A stretch of 64,000 nucleotides of DNA from a bacterium (GTDB lineage Bacteria; UBA8248). The stretch covers positions 56,344 through 120,343 of the forward strand of contig JAJEJD010000006.1 in assembly GCA_022828125.1 (NCBI GenBank), read 5' to 3'. The notes beneath the pieces are model-generated. The model had not been told where the DNA came from. It saw nothing but the letters and a program-made list of their open reading frames with translations, and ran no database searches. This document shows positions 38,801 to 45,765 of this stretch, piece after piece. The position numbers were made by a program, and so were the translations under genes. Positions within the stretch are counted from its first letter, which is position 1. Each line of letters starts with the position of its first letter.

Positions 38801-41800
38801 GGGCTCCGAAGTGACGACCGTCTCGGTCGGCGACCGTGTGGTGGGGCTGGGTTTCGGCGCGTTCGCGACGGAATTGGTCACGCATGAAGAACTCGTGGCG
38901 CACGCGCCGCCGGGGATATCGGCGGCGGAATACGCCACGATACCGAGCGCGTTCGTCTCGGCCGCGCTCTCTTTTGAGTTCACGGGGCTGAACCCCGGCG
39001 ATCGGGTGCTCGTTCACGCGGGCTCGGGCGGCGTGGGCCTGGCGGCCATACAGTTGGCCCAGGCGGCGGGAGCGGAAGTGTACGCGACGGCGAGCGCGCC
39101 GAAACAGGCGTATCTCCGCTCGCTGGGCGTGGCGCACGTGTTCGACAGCCGCACGACGAAATTCGGGGAGGAAATCCTCGAGGCCACGGGGGGCGCGGGC
39201 GTCGACGTGGTCCTGAACAGCCTGACGGCGGAGGGTTTCATCGAGGCGAGTCTGTCCTGTATGGCGCGCGGCGGCCGATTCGTGGAAATGGCGGCGCGGG
39301 ACATTCTGAGCGAAGAAGAGATGGCCGCCGTCCGTCCGGACGCGGCCTATTACATCCTGAATCTCGACGATCTCAAGAAAAACAGCCCGGAAAAACCCGG
39401 CGGCGCCTTGAGAGGCGTGGTGGAGCGGCTGACGGCGGGAGAACTGAAGCCGCTCATCCATGCCAGGTGGCCGCTGGCCGAAACGGGCGATGCGCTCAGG
39501 TTCATGCGCGCGGCGCGGCACATCGGCAAGATCGTGCTTACGGTGTCGCCGCTGGAGAGAGGCCGCTTGCGGGAGGACAGGACGTACCTGGTTACAGGCG
39601 GTCTGGGCGGCATCGGGTGCGCCGTGGCCGGCTGGCTCGCGGACCGCGGGGCCGGGACTATCGTGCTCAACGGGCGCCGGCCCCCGGACCCCGAAATCGA
39701 AGAGGCGGTCGAATCGTTGCGCAGACGCGGCCACACGGTGCAGGTGGAACTCGCCGACGTGACGGACGCCGCGGCGGTGGACGAAATGCTGGCGCGGATG
39801 GAGCAGGATTTGCCGCCGCTGGGCGGCGTGATCCACAGCGTGGGGGCGTTGTCCGACGGCGCGCTCGGCAACCAGAGCTGGGAGAGGTTCGAGGGGGTGC
39901 TGTGGCCGAAGGTGCTCGGCGCGTGGCATCTGCACCGGGCGACGATGGATAGCGATCTGGACATGTTCGTCCTGTTTTCGAGCGTGGTCGGCGTGCTGGG
40001 CAATCCGGGCCAGTCGAACCACGCGGCGGCCAACGCGTTTCTGGACCAACTCGCCGCGCACCGCCGGGCGATGGGCCTTCCGGGGCAATCCATCGCCTGG
40101 GGCGCGTGGTCGGAGATCGGCGAAGCGGCGGAACAGCGGGAGCGGATCTCCCAGCGTGCCGCATCGACCGGAATCGACTGGATTACCCCGCAGCAGGGTC
40201 TCAAGGCGTTCGATCGGCTGGTGCGCGAGGACGCCACCACTTCCCTGGTGCTGGCGAGGGACTGGTCGGTGTTCGAGGAGGGCGTCGATGGCCGTCCGCT
40301 CTTTTTGGAGGATGTGCTCTCCGGCGACTCGGAAGACGAGGCGGATTCATCCGCCCTGGCGGACGATTTGATAACCCGTCTGGCGGAAACGCCGGAAGCG
40401 GAGCGCGAGGCCTTGCTGGTGTCGTTCCTGCAGCAGGAATTGCAGGCGGTGCTGCGGTTGCCGAGCGCGCCCGAGCCCACGGTGGGATTTTTCGATCTGG
40501 GCATGGACTCGCTGATGGCCGTGGAACTGCGCAACCGGCTGAACCGCGCGTTTGCCGGTCAGTACGCAGCCTCGAACACGGTCGTGTTCGACTACCCCGA
40601 CATCACGGTGCTCGCCCGCCATCTGGCCGGCGAACTCGGCGAGGTCGGCCCCGCGCCCGCCCCGCAGGAACAACCCGAGCCGGAGCGTCGGCCCGTGGCG
40701 CGGCGCGAGGAAGAGCAGATCGCGGTCGTGGGCATGGCGTGCAATTTCCCGGGCGCGCCCGACCTTCCCGCCTTCTGGCGTCTGCTCGATGCGGGCGTCG
40801 ACGCGGTGACGGAAAGGCGGCGGGACAGCGGCCCCTGGAGCGGCGTCGTCGGAGACCCCGCCGACGAGGAGGCCATGCACCGGGGGGGCGGGTTCGTCGA
40901 TGGAATCGACCGGTTCGACGGCGAGTTCTTCGGCATCAGGCCGATCGAGGCGCGGATGATGGATCCGCGCCAGAGAATGTTGCTCGAGACGAGCTGGGGG
41001 GCGCTGGAAGACGCCGGGGTGGACCCCGCGTCGCTCAAGGGCGCTCGCGCCGGGGTGTATGCCGGTTTGGGCGGGAGCGAATACCGGGATCTGGTAGCGG
41101 CCGGCGGTCTGGATGTCGGCTATCTCGGCACCGCTCCGAGCGTGGCCCTCGGACGGATCGCCTTCGTTCTCGGTCTGATGGGGCCGGCGGTGCCGCTGGA
41201 CATGACCTGCGCGTCGGCGCTGGTGGCGGTGCACCAAGCGGCCGCCGCCCTCCGGGAGGGCGAAGTCGGCCTGGCGCTCGCCGGGGGCGTGAACGCGGTC
41301 CTCTCCCCCGCGATCACGAGGTTCATGGCGGAGTTCGGGATGTTGTCGGCGAGCGGCCGTTGCAGGACCTTCGATGCGTCCGCGGACGGTTTCGTGCGGG
41401 GCGAGGGCTGCGGGATGGTGGTGATGAAGCGGCTGAGTGACGCGGAGGCGGACGGCGACCGCATCTGGGGTCTGGTCCGGGGTTCGGCGGTGAACCAGAA
41501 CGGGGCGAGCGCGGCGCTGACGGTGCCGAACGGCACGGCGCAGGAGCAGGTGCTAGAAGACGCGATCTCCCGGGCCGGGATTCCGCCCTCCGAAGTGGAT
41601 TATCTGGAAGTCCATGCGACGGGATCGCCGCTGGGCGACCCGATAGAGGTGCGCGCGGCGGCGGCGGTGTACGGGCGAGGACGCGCGCCGGACCGCCCGC
41701 TCCTGCTCGGCACGGCGAAGACGAACATCGGCCACCTGGAGGCGGCCGCAGGCGTCGCGGGCCTGATCAAGGTGTTGCTGGCGATGAAGCACGGGGTCAT

Positions 41801-43256
41801 TCCGAAACACCTGCATTTCGAGAACCCGAACCCCCACATGGACTGGGATGCGCTTCCGGTGCGGGTGACGGCGGAGGCGACGGCCTGGCCGGCCGTTTCC
41901 GATCGGCCGCCGAGTGCGGGGGTGAGCGCCTTCGCGATTTCGGGGACGAACGCGCACGTCGTTGTGGAGGGCTACGGCGTGCCGGAGGAAGACGCCGCGG
42001 CAGAGGCCGGGCGAGGCTTGCCTGCGGGTTCCGCGCAGCCCGTGTCCATAACGCTACCGGATTCGGTCGCGGAATCGCCGTCGGCGGATGCGTTGCGTCC
42101 GCGCCGGACGCGGTTGCTGCCGCTCTCGGGCAAATCGGGCGATGCGCTTCGCGAGTCGGCGGAGCGGTATCTCGCCTGGCTCGATGGACGCGGCGAAGAG
42201 CCACCCGCCGAAGACGCCTCGCAGTCCGTCCTGGCGGACATGGCGTGGACGGCGGCCGCGGGGCGGAGTCATTTCGCGCACCGGGCGGGGGTGGTGTTCG
42301 AGGACGCCGCATCGCTGCGGGAAGGATTGAAAGCGCTCGCCGACTCGGACGCGAACCCGAAGCCGCAGGCGGCGGCGAAGATTGCCTTCGCGTACGCCGG
42401 TGAGGGTGGCGATGGGGTCGGCATGGGCGAGGAACTCTATGAGAGCGAGCCGGTGGCGCGGGCGGTCCTGGATCGCTGCGACGAAGTGCTTCGGGTGGAG
42501 CGCGGCGCTTCGCTGCTGGACGTGATGTTCGGCCGTTCCGGAGATCCGGACGACCCGGCGTGGGCGCAGCCGGCGGCCTTTGCGCTCGGGTGTGCGCTCA
42601 CGGCGCTTTGGGCGAGCGTCGGGATTCGTCCGAGCGTCGTGTTCGGCGCAGGCGCGGGAGAGATAGCGGCGGCGCAAGCGGCGGGCGTGTTCGCGCTTGA
42701 GGAGGGCTTGCGCTTCGCCGCGCGGCGCGGCGCGCTCATGGAGGCGATCTCGGGAGCCGAGGGTGCGGCGGCAGCTGACGATCTGGGAACGGCGCTCGAG
42801 GGCGTCGTGACGGCGTTGCCCGCACTTACGCTGGTGAGCCAGGTGACGGGCGGGGCGCTCGGAGCGGGTGAGACGCTGGATGCGGCGTACTGGCGGCGGC
42901 AGGCGCGTGAACCAGCGGAGTTCGGCGGATGCGCCAGGACGCTCGCGGAGTCGGGCGTGGAAGCCATCGTGGAGATCGGCGTGGACTCGAAATTGAGTCA
43001 GGAGGTCCTCTCGGCCTGGTCCGACCCCGGGGGCGACGCAGGAGCGAGCGGGAACGGCGCCGCGCCGCCGGTGGCCTTATCGAGCATGAGCCAATCGTCA
43101 CGAAGCGGCCGCGGATTCGCCGAAGCGGTGGCGCGGGCGTATGAGGCGGGACTCACGCTCGACTTCGCCGGGTTGTTTGCCGGAGAGGAGAGACGCCGCA
43201 TATCGCTGCCGGGCTATCCTTTCCAGCGAAGGCGCTTCTGGTTTGACGAGGCTTAA
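32874..43256 (+). CDS. Type I polyketide synthase: KS-AT-DH-cMT-ER-KR-ACP-KS-pseudoAT
   Basis: The ATG at 32874 follows AAGGAG (the frame is open from 32832) and gives 3460 residues. Domains: KS1 25-452 (Cys199 in DTACSSSL, EAHGTGT, KTNIGHLE); AT1 590-880 (Ser682 in GHSVGE, QAFH at 786-789 pointing to malonyl-CoA); DH 970-1270 (His1001, Asp1176); C-methyltransferase 1290-1690 (SAM loop EVGAGTGSA near 1506); a structural pseudo-KR 1700-1920; ER 1923-2225 (HAGSGGVGLAA); KR 2235-2460 (TGGLGGIG, Lys2346, Ser2370, Asn2387, but His2383 where Tyr is usual); ACP (Ser2546 in GMDSL); KS2 2614-3034 (Cys2779 in DMTCASAL, His2914 in EVHATGS, KTNIGHLE); AT2 3167-3390, degenerate (GAGAGE in place of GHSxGE, and the xAFH region missing). 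No thioesterase. The first module would build a fully reduced, C-methylated chain and could be iterative. Product unknown. Confidence 0.95.
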   Translation: MSADGHFDPSRETENGAPEASRLGDPVAIVGMACRFPGAVGVPAFWRLLEAGENAVTEGVPGSGVGRVGVLFPDAEVQSEACRFGGYLDEIDRFDAAFFRISPVEAQLLDPQQRLMLETSWQALEDAGMDPEGLRGSRTGVYAGISNYEYRGLILEVSDTTEPATSLYSVSGTSFNTAIGRVAFALGLTGPAMAVDTACSSSLVAVHQAVAGLQRKEADLALAGGVHTILSGRLIELRANAGMLSPDGRCATFDAAANGYVRGEGCGIVVLKRLAEAEADGDRIWGVIRGSAINQDGASPGLTVPNGAAQERVIEEALARAGISPGEVDYLEAHGTGTEVGDPIELEAAAAAYGKGRDADRPLLIGSVKTNIGHLESAAGIAGLVKATLALKQGVIPKHLHFREPTPAVDWERMSLQVTAEATQWPRRPEHPPRAGVSGFGWSGTNAHLVVEGYDAGEGAALADGEGGFPVGRALPVNVSPPASLPELPPARELLARETRLLPLSGKSDAALRESAGRYLSWLDERGEELATEGAASEPLLSDMAWTAAVGRSHFTHRAGLAFDDAAGLRERLSALAEGGAAPEARTAAKVAFLFTGQGSQWIGMGRDLYESEPVARAVLDRCEEVVRAARGASLLDVMFGRGGGDLYDTVWAQPAIYALECAVTALWASVGVRPDVVVGHSVGEFGAAQTAGVFGLEDGMRAVLGRSEILSSVPEAGTMAAVFAPFPMVEEAVREYNEAAGSERLGIAARNGAHQVLSGPVDAVEAVSQRFEAEEVRVRPIHTSQAFHSPLVEPALDALEALFEGLDIAPPSRTTLVSNVTGRVVAPDEILGGAYWRRHAREAVAFDLGVRSLANLGVDLVVEVGPHAVLGPMLSFTWPGPDEGADALAAEVPPPLALSSLNRPPQDEEEPTPGFVDAVAGAYEAGVDLSFEGVFAGEERRRISLPGYPFQRERFWIEAPKRRRQSAGHPLLGERHESASGEITFETEALPSDPAWMNDHRVFGRVIAPGALYGAMAVSASTAEGNGSMVIEEMQFHNALIFGEESADNDGGAGGGREMQVLLEAPGEEPSRLVRIFSKGEAGEDWTLHAECRAPSGASARPAPGQVDLEGLKAGLSPEDVPAYYRAKANVGIELGPSFRTLGAVWSRAGEALGEVCFPEALGANGLDVHPLLLDGCFQVMGAARNPGGAEDDVTYLPFGWERLWLAERLPDRLICHVRMREAPGSQETDPETGGGPEVFVGDFLFYDQNGALIGELSGFMVKRATRAALLSAVEGVQELLYEVVWRESVLPTGMLPADFLPGPGEVAARWGPFSDYLAAEGVDAGLRPALLADLSRMARHFALAALEKLGWERKAGEAVDTEDLRRRLGVQDQHSQLFRRMLEILARSGVLEAAGEGFVVTAGAEDPLPEVIPENPEEFAAQVIERYAYASNEIMLFRRSAGALAEVLRGEEDPLSLLFGSGEPSAADLYFKAPVWRAANRMLADAVRALVAGLPEGRRLRVIEVGAGTGSATESILPELPEGRFDYVYTDISAGFFAQAEGLFGDGGGSIEYRVLDIEKDPVEQGFDSHGYDLLIASNVLHATRYLEETLTHCRSLLAPSGHLVALENLAGQDWTDMTFGQLDGWWRFSDECRPTYALAGPDVWRQSLASVGFEEVAVLGPGGSDDAEMPDRGVIVASGPAEVKEPPGVWVLAADRGGAAEELAAELSARNQTVVLASEAGPADGGQSDEKSGVIHATLEMDSRESWGALLESLPEDAPLSGVVHLAALDGHGTDATTEEMAEDTRRAAASALALTQGLLDADAEPEKGMWLLTRGAQMLERERGGELAGATLWGFGKALAREIPQVQPRMIDLDPAPTAPKVDLANELLYPDTENHVAYRSEQRHVSRLVRAGEGAERLALPDESAWVLAPDPEGVFEKPCANPLPTRSLEPREVRLAVEAAGLNFWDVFRSLGFIQEGNLGREACGRVVDVGSEVTTVSVGDRVVGLGFGAFATELVTHEELVAHAPPGISAAEYATIPSAFVSAALSFEFTGLNPGDRVLVHAGSGGVGLAAIQLAQAAGAEVYATASAPKQAYLRSLGVAHVFDSRTTKFGEEILEATGGAGVDVVLNSLTAEGFIEASLSCMARGGRFVEMAARDILSEEEMAAVRPDAAYYILNLDDLKKNSPEKPGGALRGVVERLTAGELKPLIHARWPLAETGDALRFMRAARHIGKIVLTVSPLERGRLREDRTYLVTGGLGGIGCAVAGWLADRGAGTIVLNGRRPPDPEIEEAVESLRRRGHTVQVELADVTDAAAVDEMLARMEQDLPPLGGVIHSVGALSDGALGNQSWERFEGVLWPKVLGAWHLHRATMDSDLDMFVLFSSVVGVLGNPGQSNHAAANAFLDQLAAHRRAMGLPGQSIAWGAWSEIGEAAEQRERISQRAASTGIDWITPQQGLKAFDRLVREDATTSLVLARDWSVFEEGVDGRPLFLEDVLSGDSEDEADSSALADDLITRLAETPEAEREALLVSFLQQELQAVLRLPSAPEPTVGFFDLGMDSLMAVELRNRLNRAFAGQYAASNTVVFDYPDITVLARHLAGELGEVGPAPAPQEQPEPERRPVARREEEQIAVVGMACNFPGAPDLPAFWRLLDAGVDAVTERRRDSGPWSGVVGDPADEEAMHRGGGFVDGIDRFDGEFFGIRPIEARMMDPRQRMLLETSWGALEDAGVDPASLKGARAGVYAGLGGSEYRDLVAAGGLDVGYLGTAPSVALGRIAFVLGLMGPAVPLDMTCASALVAVHQAAAALREGEVGLALAGGVNAVLSPAITRFMAEFGMLSASGRCRTFDASADGFVRGEGCGMVVMKRLSDAEADGDRIWGLVRGSAVNQNGASAALTVPNGTAQEQVLEDAISRAGIPPSEVDYLEVHATGSPLGDPIEVRAAAAVYGRGRAPDRPLLLGTAKTNIGHLEAAAGVAGLIKVLLAMKHGVIPKHLHFENPNPHMDWDALPVRVTAEATAWPAVSDRPPSAGVSAFAISGTNAHVVVEGYGVPEEDAAAEAGRGLPAGSAQPVSITLPDSVAESPSADALRPRRTRLLPLSGKSGDALRESAERYLAWLDGRGEEPPAEDASQSVLADMAWTAAAGRSHFAHRAGVVFEDAASLREGLKALADSDANPKPQAAAKIAFAYAGEGGDGVGMGEELYESEPVARAVLDRCDEVLRVERGASLLDVMFGRSGDPDDPAWAQPAAFALGCALTALWASVGIRPSVVFGAGAGEIAAAQAAGVFALEEGLRFAARRGALMEAISGAEGAAAADDLGTALEGVVTALPALTLVSQVTGGALGAGETLDAAYWRRQAREPAEFGGCARTLAESGVEAIVEIGVDSKLSQEVLSAWSDPGGDAGASGNGAAPPVALSSMSQSSRSGRGFAEAVARAYEAGLTLDFAGLFAGEERRRISLPGYPFQRRRFWFDEA

Positions 43257-43259
43257 AAC

Positions 43260-43287
43260 TTGACATTTAAGCCTGTTGGTTTATGAT
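43260..43287 (+). promoter_or_regulatory. Strong sigma-70 promoter for the discrete ACP gene
   Basis: A perfect -35 TTGACA (43260-43265), a 16-base spacer and TATGAT (43282-43287) start just after the synthase stop and lie 53 bases before the ACP ATG. It gives the ACP and downstream genes a transcript independent of the giant gene. Confidence 0.75.
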
Positions 43288-43340
43288 TTTGCTACATTTC
43301 AATCATTGCCTATCACATTTCAAATGAGGGAGGCGCGACT

Positions 43341-43562
43341 ATGGCAAGTGTTGAAGAACGTGTTGGGGACCTGGTGGAAAAACATTTGGGTATATCGGAT
43401 CGATCGATGCTGGATGCGAAGGCCGGCGAACTCGGGGTGAACTCGATGGATGCCGTCAACTTTCTCAAAGCCGTCAATGAGGCATTCGGCTCCGATATTT
43501 CTCCTGAAGAGGCTTCGGGCTTCGGCAGCCTGAGGGACTTGATCAATCGCCTCGGGGGTTGA
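43341..43562 (+). CDS. Free-standing acyl carrier protein
   Basis: The protein has 73 residues, acidic and helical. The phosphopantetheine site is GVNSMDAVNF, so Asn-Ser-Met replaces the usual Asp-Ser-Leu; the modified Ser is residue 36. It could serve the C-terminal KS-pseudoAT of the neighbouring synthase, which lacks its own ACP, or a starter or release step. The ribosome site GGGAGG is well placed, and the own promoter suggests high expression. Confidence 0.88.
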   Translation: MASVEERVGDLVEKHLGISDRSMLDAKAGELGVNSMDAVNFLKAVNEAFGSDISPEEASGFGSLRDLINRLGG

Positions 43563-43630
43563 ATCTGCCGCTGTCCGATACTCCGGCGAATATCACTGAT
43601 TTCCCGGAGGTCACGCAACCGTTTCCGTTG

Positions 43631-43668
43631 AAAGCCGGGGCCGGTCCTGAAGGGCCGGCCCCCGGTTT
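43631..43668 (+). terminator. Hairpin between ACP and phosphopantetheinyl transferase
   Basis: AAAGCCGGGGCCGG (43631-43644) pairs with CCGGCCCCCGGTTT (43655-43668) with one mismatch around a 10-base loop. No T-tract follows beyond TTT, so partial termination that lowers expression of the downstream genes relative to the ACP is more likely than a full stop. Confidence 0.5.
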
Positions 43669-43717
43669 CGAGACGCAAAGTCGGCGGATCCGGCGCTCGC
43701 GGAAAGACTGAATTCCC

Positions 43718-44455
43718 ATGCCTGCCGACGTCCTCCATTCCTGGTTCCGGGCATTTCGTGAAATTGATGACATTCTTATCGTGCACGTCGACCTGACGCC
43801 TCACGAGGACCGCGAGGCGCACGCGATTTCGTGGCTCGACGAGAAAGAACAGGATCGACAGCGTCGGTATCGATATGACCGTCCCCGGCGCGAATTCGCC
43901 CTGTGCCGCGCCGCGCTGCGCTCGATTCTATGCAGTCGGCTCGGTTGCGGGAACGAGCGACTCGCGTTCGGCGCTTCCGAGCATGGCAAGCCGTTCGCAC
44001 TGGTGAACGGGACAGAAGCTCCCGTCAGCTTCAACGTCAGCCACAGCGGCAAACACGGATTGATAGCGCTTGCGCCGCAAGGACGGCTCGGCGTGGACGT
44101 GGAGGAGCGCGTCACCCGCATCGATCTCGATGGGATGAGCGAGATCGTGTTCGGGCCAGGCGAACAAGCCGACTTCGCATCGGTGGGGGGACGAGAAAAA
44201 TTTGACTTGTTCTTCACGCTCTGGACGCTCAAGGAGGCGCTTATCAAAGCCCTCGGGACGGGCTTTTCCCTGGATCCATCCCGATTCGAGATTCCATCGC
44301 CCATGCGGCATGGTGCGAGAAAGGATATATTCAGGTTCCCCCACATGCCGAATGTCGGATGGAGACTCGAATATCTGGGCAACGCGGATTTCGCCGCCGC
44401 CATCGCTCACGAATTGAACCCGGCTCTCATTCGAGGAGAGGGCGAGGGGACTTGA
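43718..44455 (+). CDS. Sfp-type 4'-phosphopantetheinyl transferase
   Basis: The protein has 245 residues. It transfers phosphopantetheine from CoA to the Ser of carrier proteins, here presumably the ACPs of the synthase and the 43341 gene. Motifs: FNVSHSGKHGLIAL (P2), GVDVEERVTRID (P3 with metal Asp and Glu), and LFFTLWTLKEALIKALGTG (P3b with the W-x-x-KEA core). Length and motif order match the Sfp/Gsp type, not the small AcpS. It overlaps the next gene by one base (TGATG). Confidence 0.94.
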   Translation: MPADVLHSWFRAFREIDDILIVHVDLTPHEDREAHAISWLDEKEQDRQRRYRYDRPRREFALCRAALRSILCSRLGCGNERLAFGASEHGKPFALVNGTEAPVSFNVSHSGKHGLIALAPQGRLGVDVEERVTRIDLDGMSEIVFGPGEQADFASVGGREKFDLFFTLWTLKEALIKALGTGFSLDPSRFEIPSPMRHGARKDIFRFPHMPNVGWRLEYLGNADFAAAIAHELNPALIRGEGEGT

Positions 44456-45369
44456 TGACGACTTCCGAAAGAGTCTGGGAGATACCGGAGCCGCTCTCCG
44501 TTTACGAAATCCGCATGGAAGACGGGACCGTCGTTATCCTGCGGCGTCACGGGAATCCGGAGGGGCCGAGGCTCGTTCTGAGCCACGGCAACGGCCTCGC
44601 CGCCGATCTCTACTATCCATTCTGGTCGCTGCTCGCCGAGGATTTCGATCTCTTTATCTATGACCTCAGGAACCACGGCTGGAACCCCGTCGGTCCCCAG
44701 AGAGGACACAACCTTCCCTCTTTCGTCGATGACCACGACCGCATTCTCGAAGTGATAGACGAGGAATACGGGGAGAAACCGAAAACAGGCGTGTTTCATT
44801 CCATTTCGGCGTTGACGACGCTTCTCTCGCCCACCGGGGGCAGCGGGTTTGCGGCGCGCGTTTTGTTCGACCCGCCGGTGTGCAAGCCCGATGATTACCC
44901 CGAAGAGTTCGACGTGGCCACGAGACGCATCGCCGAGATGACGCAACGCCGCACGGAACGGTTCAAAACCATCGAGGAATGCGTGGATTTTCTTCGCTGG
45001 ATACCGGTGTATCGCCGCGCCGTTCCCGGAGTTCGCGAGCTCGTGGCAAGGACGACGCTTCGTGAATCCGCAAACGGAGAGGGTTATGAACTCAGGTGCC
45101 CCCGTGACTATGAAGCGCAAATCGTAAACCACGCCAGGGCTTTCGCCGTTTGGGTGGATTTGGAGGCGATGCGCTGTCCGACGAAAGTCATCGGCGCCGA
45201 CCCCATCCTCCCGTATTCGTACCTGCCGACTTTCGACCTGAGCCATATCTCGACCATGGACTATGATTTCCTGCCTGACGCGACGCACTTGCTTCAACTC
45301 GAACAGCCGGAGGAATGCGTGGCGGTGGTGCGGGAATTCATGGCGCTTCACGACCTCCTGCATCCGTGA
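44455..45369 (+). CDS. Alpha/beta hydrolase with atypical nucleophile elbow, possibly product release
   Basis: The protein has 304 residues from the ATG that overlaps the transferase stop; the frame is open further upstream within that gene. The oxyanion segment LSHGNGLAADLY, a YDLRNHGWN stretch and the late His in DATHLLQLEQPEEC follow the alpha/beta hydrolase order. The nucleophile elbow reads FHSISA instead of GxSxG: the Ser is there but both glycines are replaced. A trans-acting thioesterase or hydrolase for the polyketide is a reasonable guess from position. Translational coupling links it to the transferase. Confidence 0.82.
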   Translation: MTTSERVWEIPEPLSVYEIRMEDGTVVILRRHGNPEGPRLVLSHGNGLAADLYYPFWSLLAEDFDLFIYDLRNHGWNPVGPQRGHNLPSFVDDHDRILEVIDEEYGEKPKTGVFHSISALTTLLSPTGGSGFAARVLFDPPVCKPDDYPEEFDVATRRIAEMTQRRTERFKTIEECVDFLRWIPVYRRAVPGVRELVARTTLRESANGEGYELRCPRDYEAQIVNHARAFAVWVDLEAMRCPTKVIGADPILPYSYLPTFDLSHISTMDYDFLPDATHLLQLEQPEECVAVVREFMALHDLLHP

Positions 45370-45765
45370 CTCCGCACGTGACGATAGGGGGCAACGACGC
45401 CCCGCATCGAAGGGCGCGCGTCCGTCCTTCGATACAAACGCTCCTTTCTCAGTCGCGTTTGACCTTCGGTGGCTGCTCAGGGTGAGGGAGATGTGAGGAC
45501 TTTTCAGCAGCCCCGCATCGCTCGCGTCTGGCGCCCCGTCATCGCCAGGGGGTGAGCGCGCATTTGCCCGCATTTGCCGGACGCGGCGAAAAGATCGCCC
45601 CGGGAAGGCGGTGGTGCGAATCGGCGCGTCCGGGGCCGCCGGAATTTCCGAAAAATTCGATAAAATACGATAAATTAACGGGGTTTTTCGATAAATTAAC
45701 GAGAATTTATGTGTTTGATGTTAGGCGACTTGCGCGTTTTTCGTCCGAAACGGGGCGGACGGGGG
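45370..45765. repeat. Gene-free gap made of dispersed repeat elements
   Basis: Three kinds of element fill this gap. 45424-45515 has CCTTCGATAC and the 15-mer GAGGGAGATGTGAGG, both found again in inverted order at 62221-62268. 45560-45578 is a doubled GCATTTGCC motif found also at 63426-63446 and 63839-63860. 45650-45715 is AT-rich with GGAATTTCCGAAAAATTCGATAAA-like blocks that recur near 63709-63740. Several TTCGATAAATTAACG copies are present at 45680-45705. No coding frame is supported. Confidence 0.7.
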
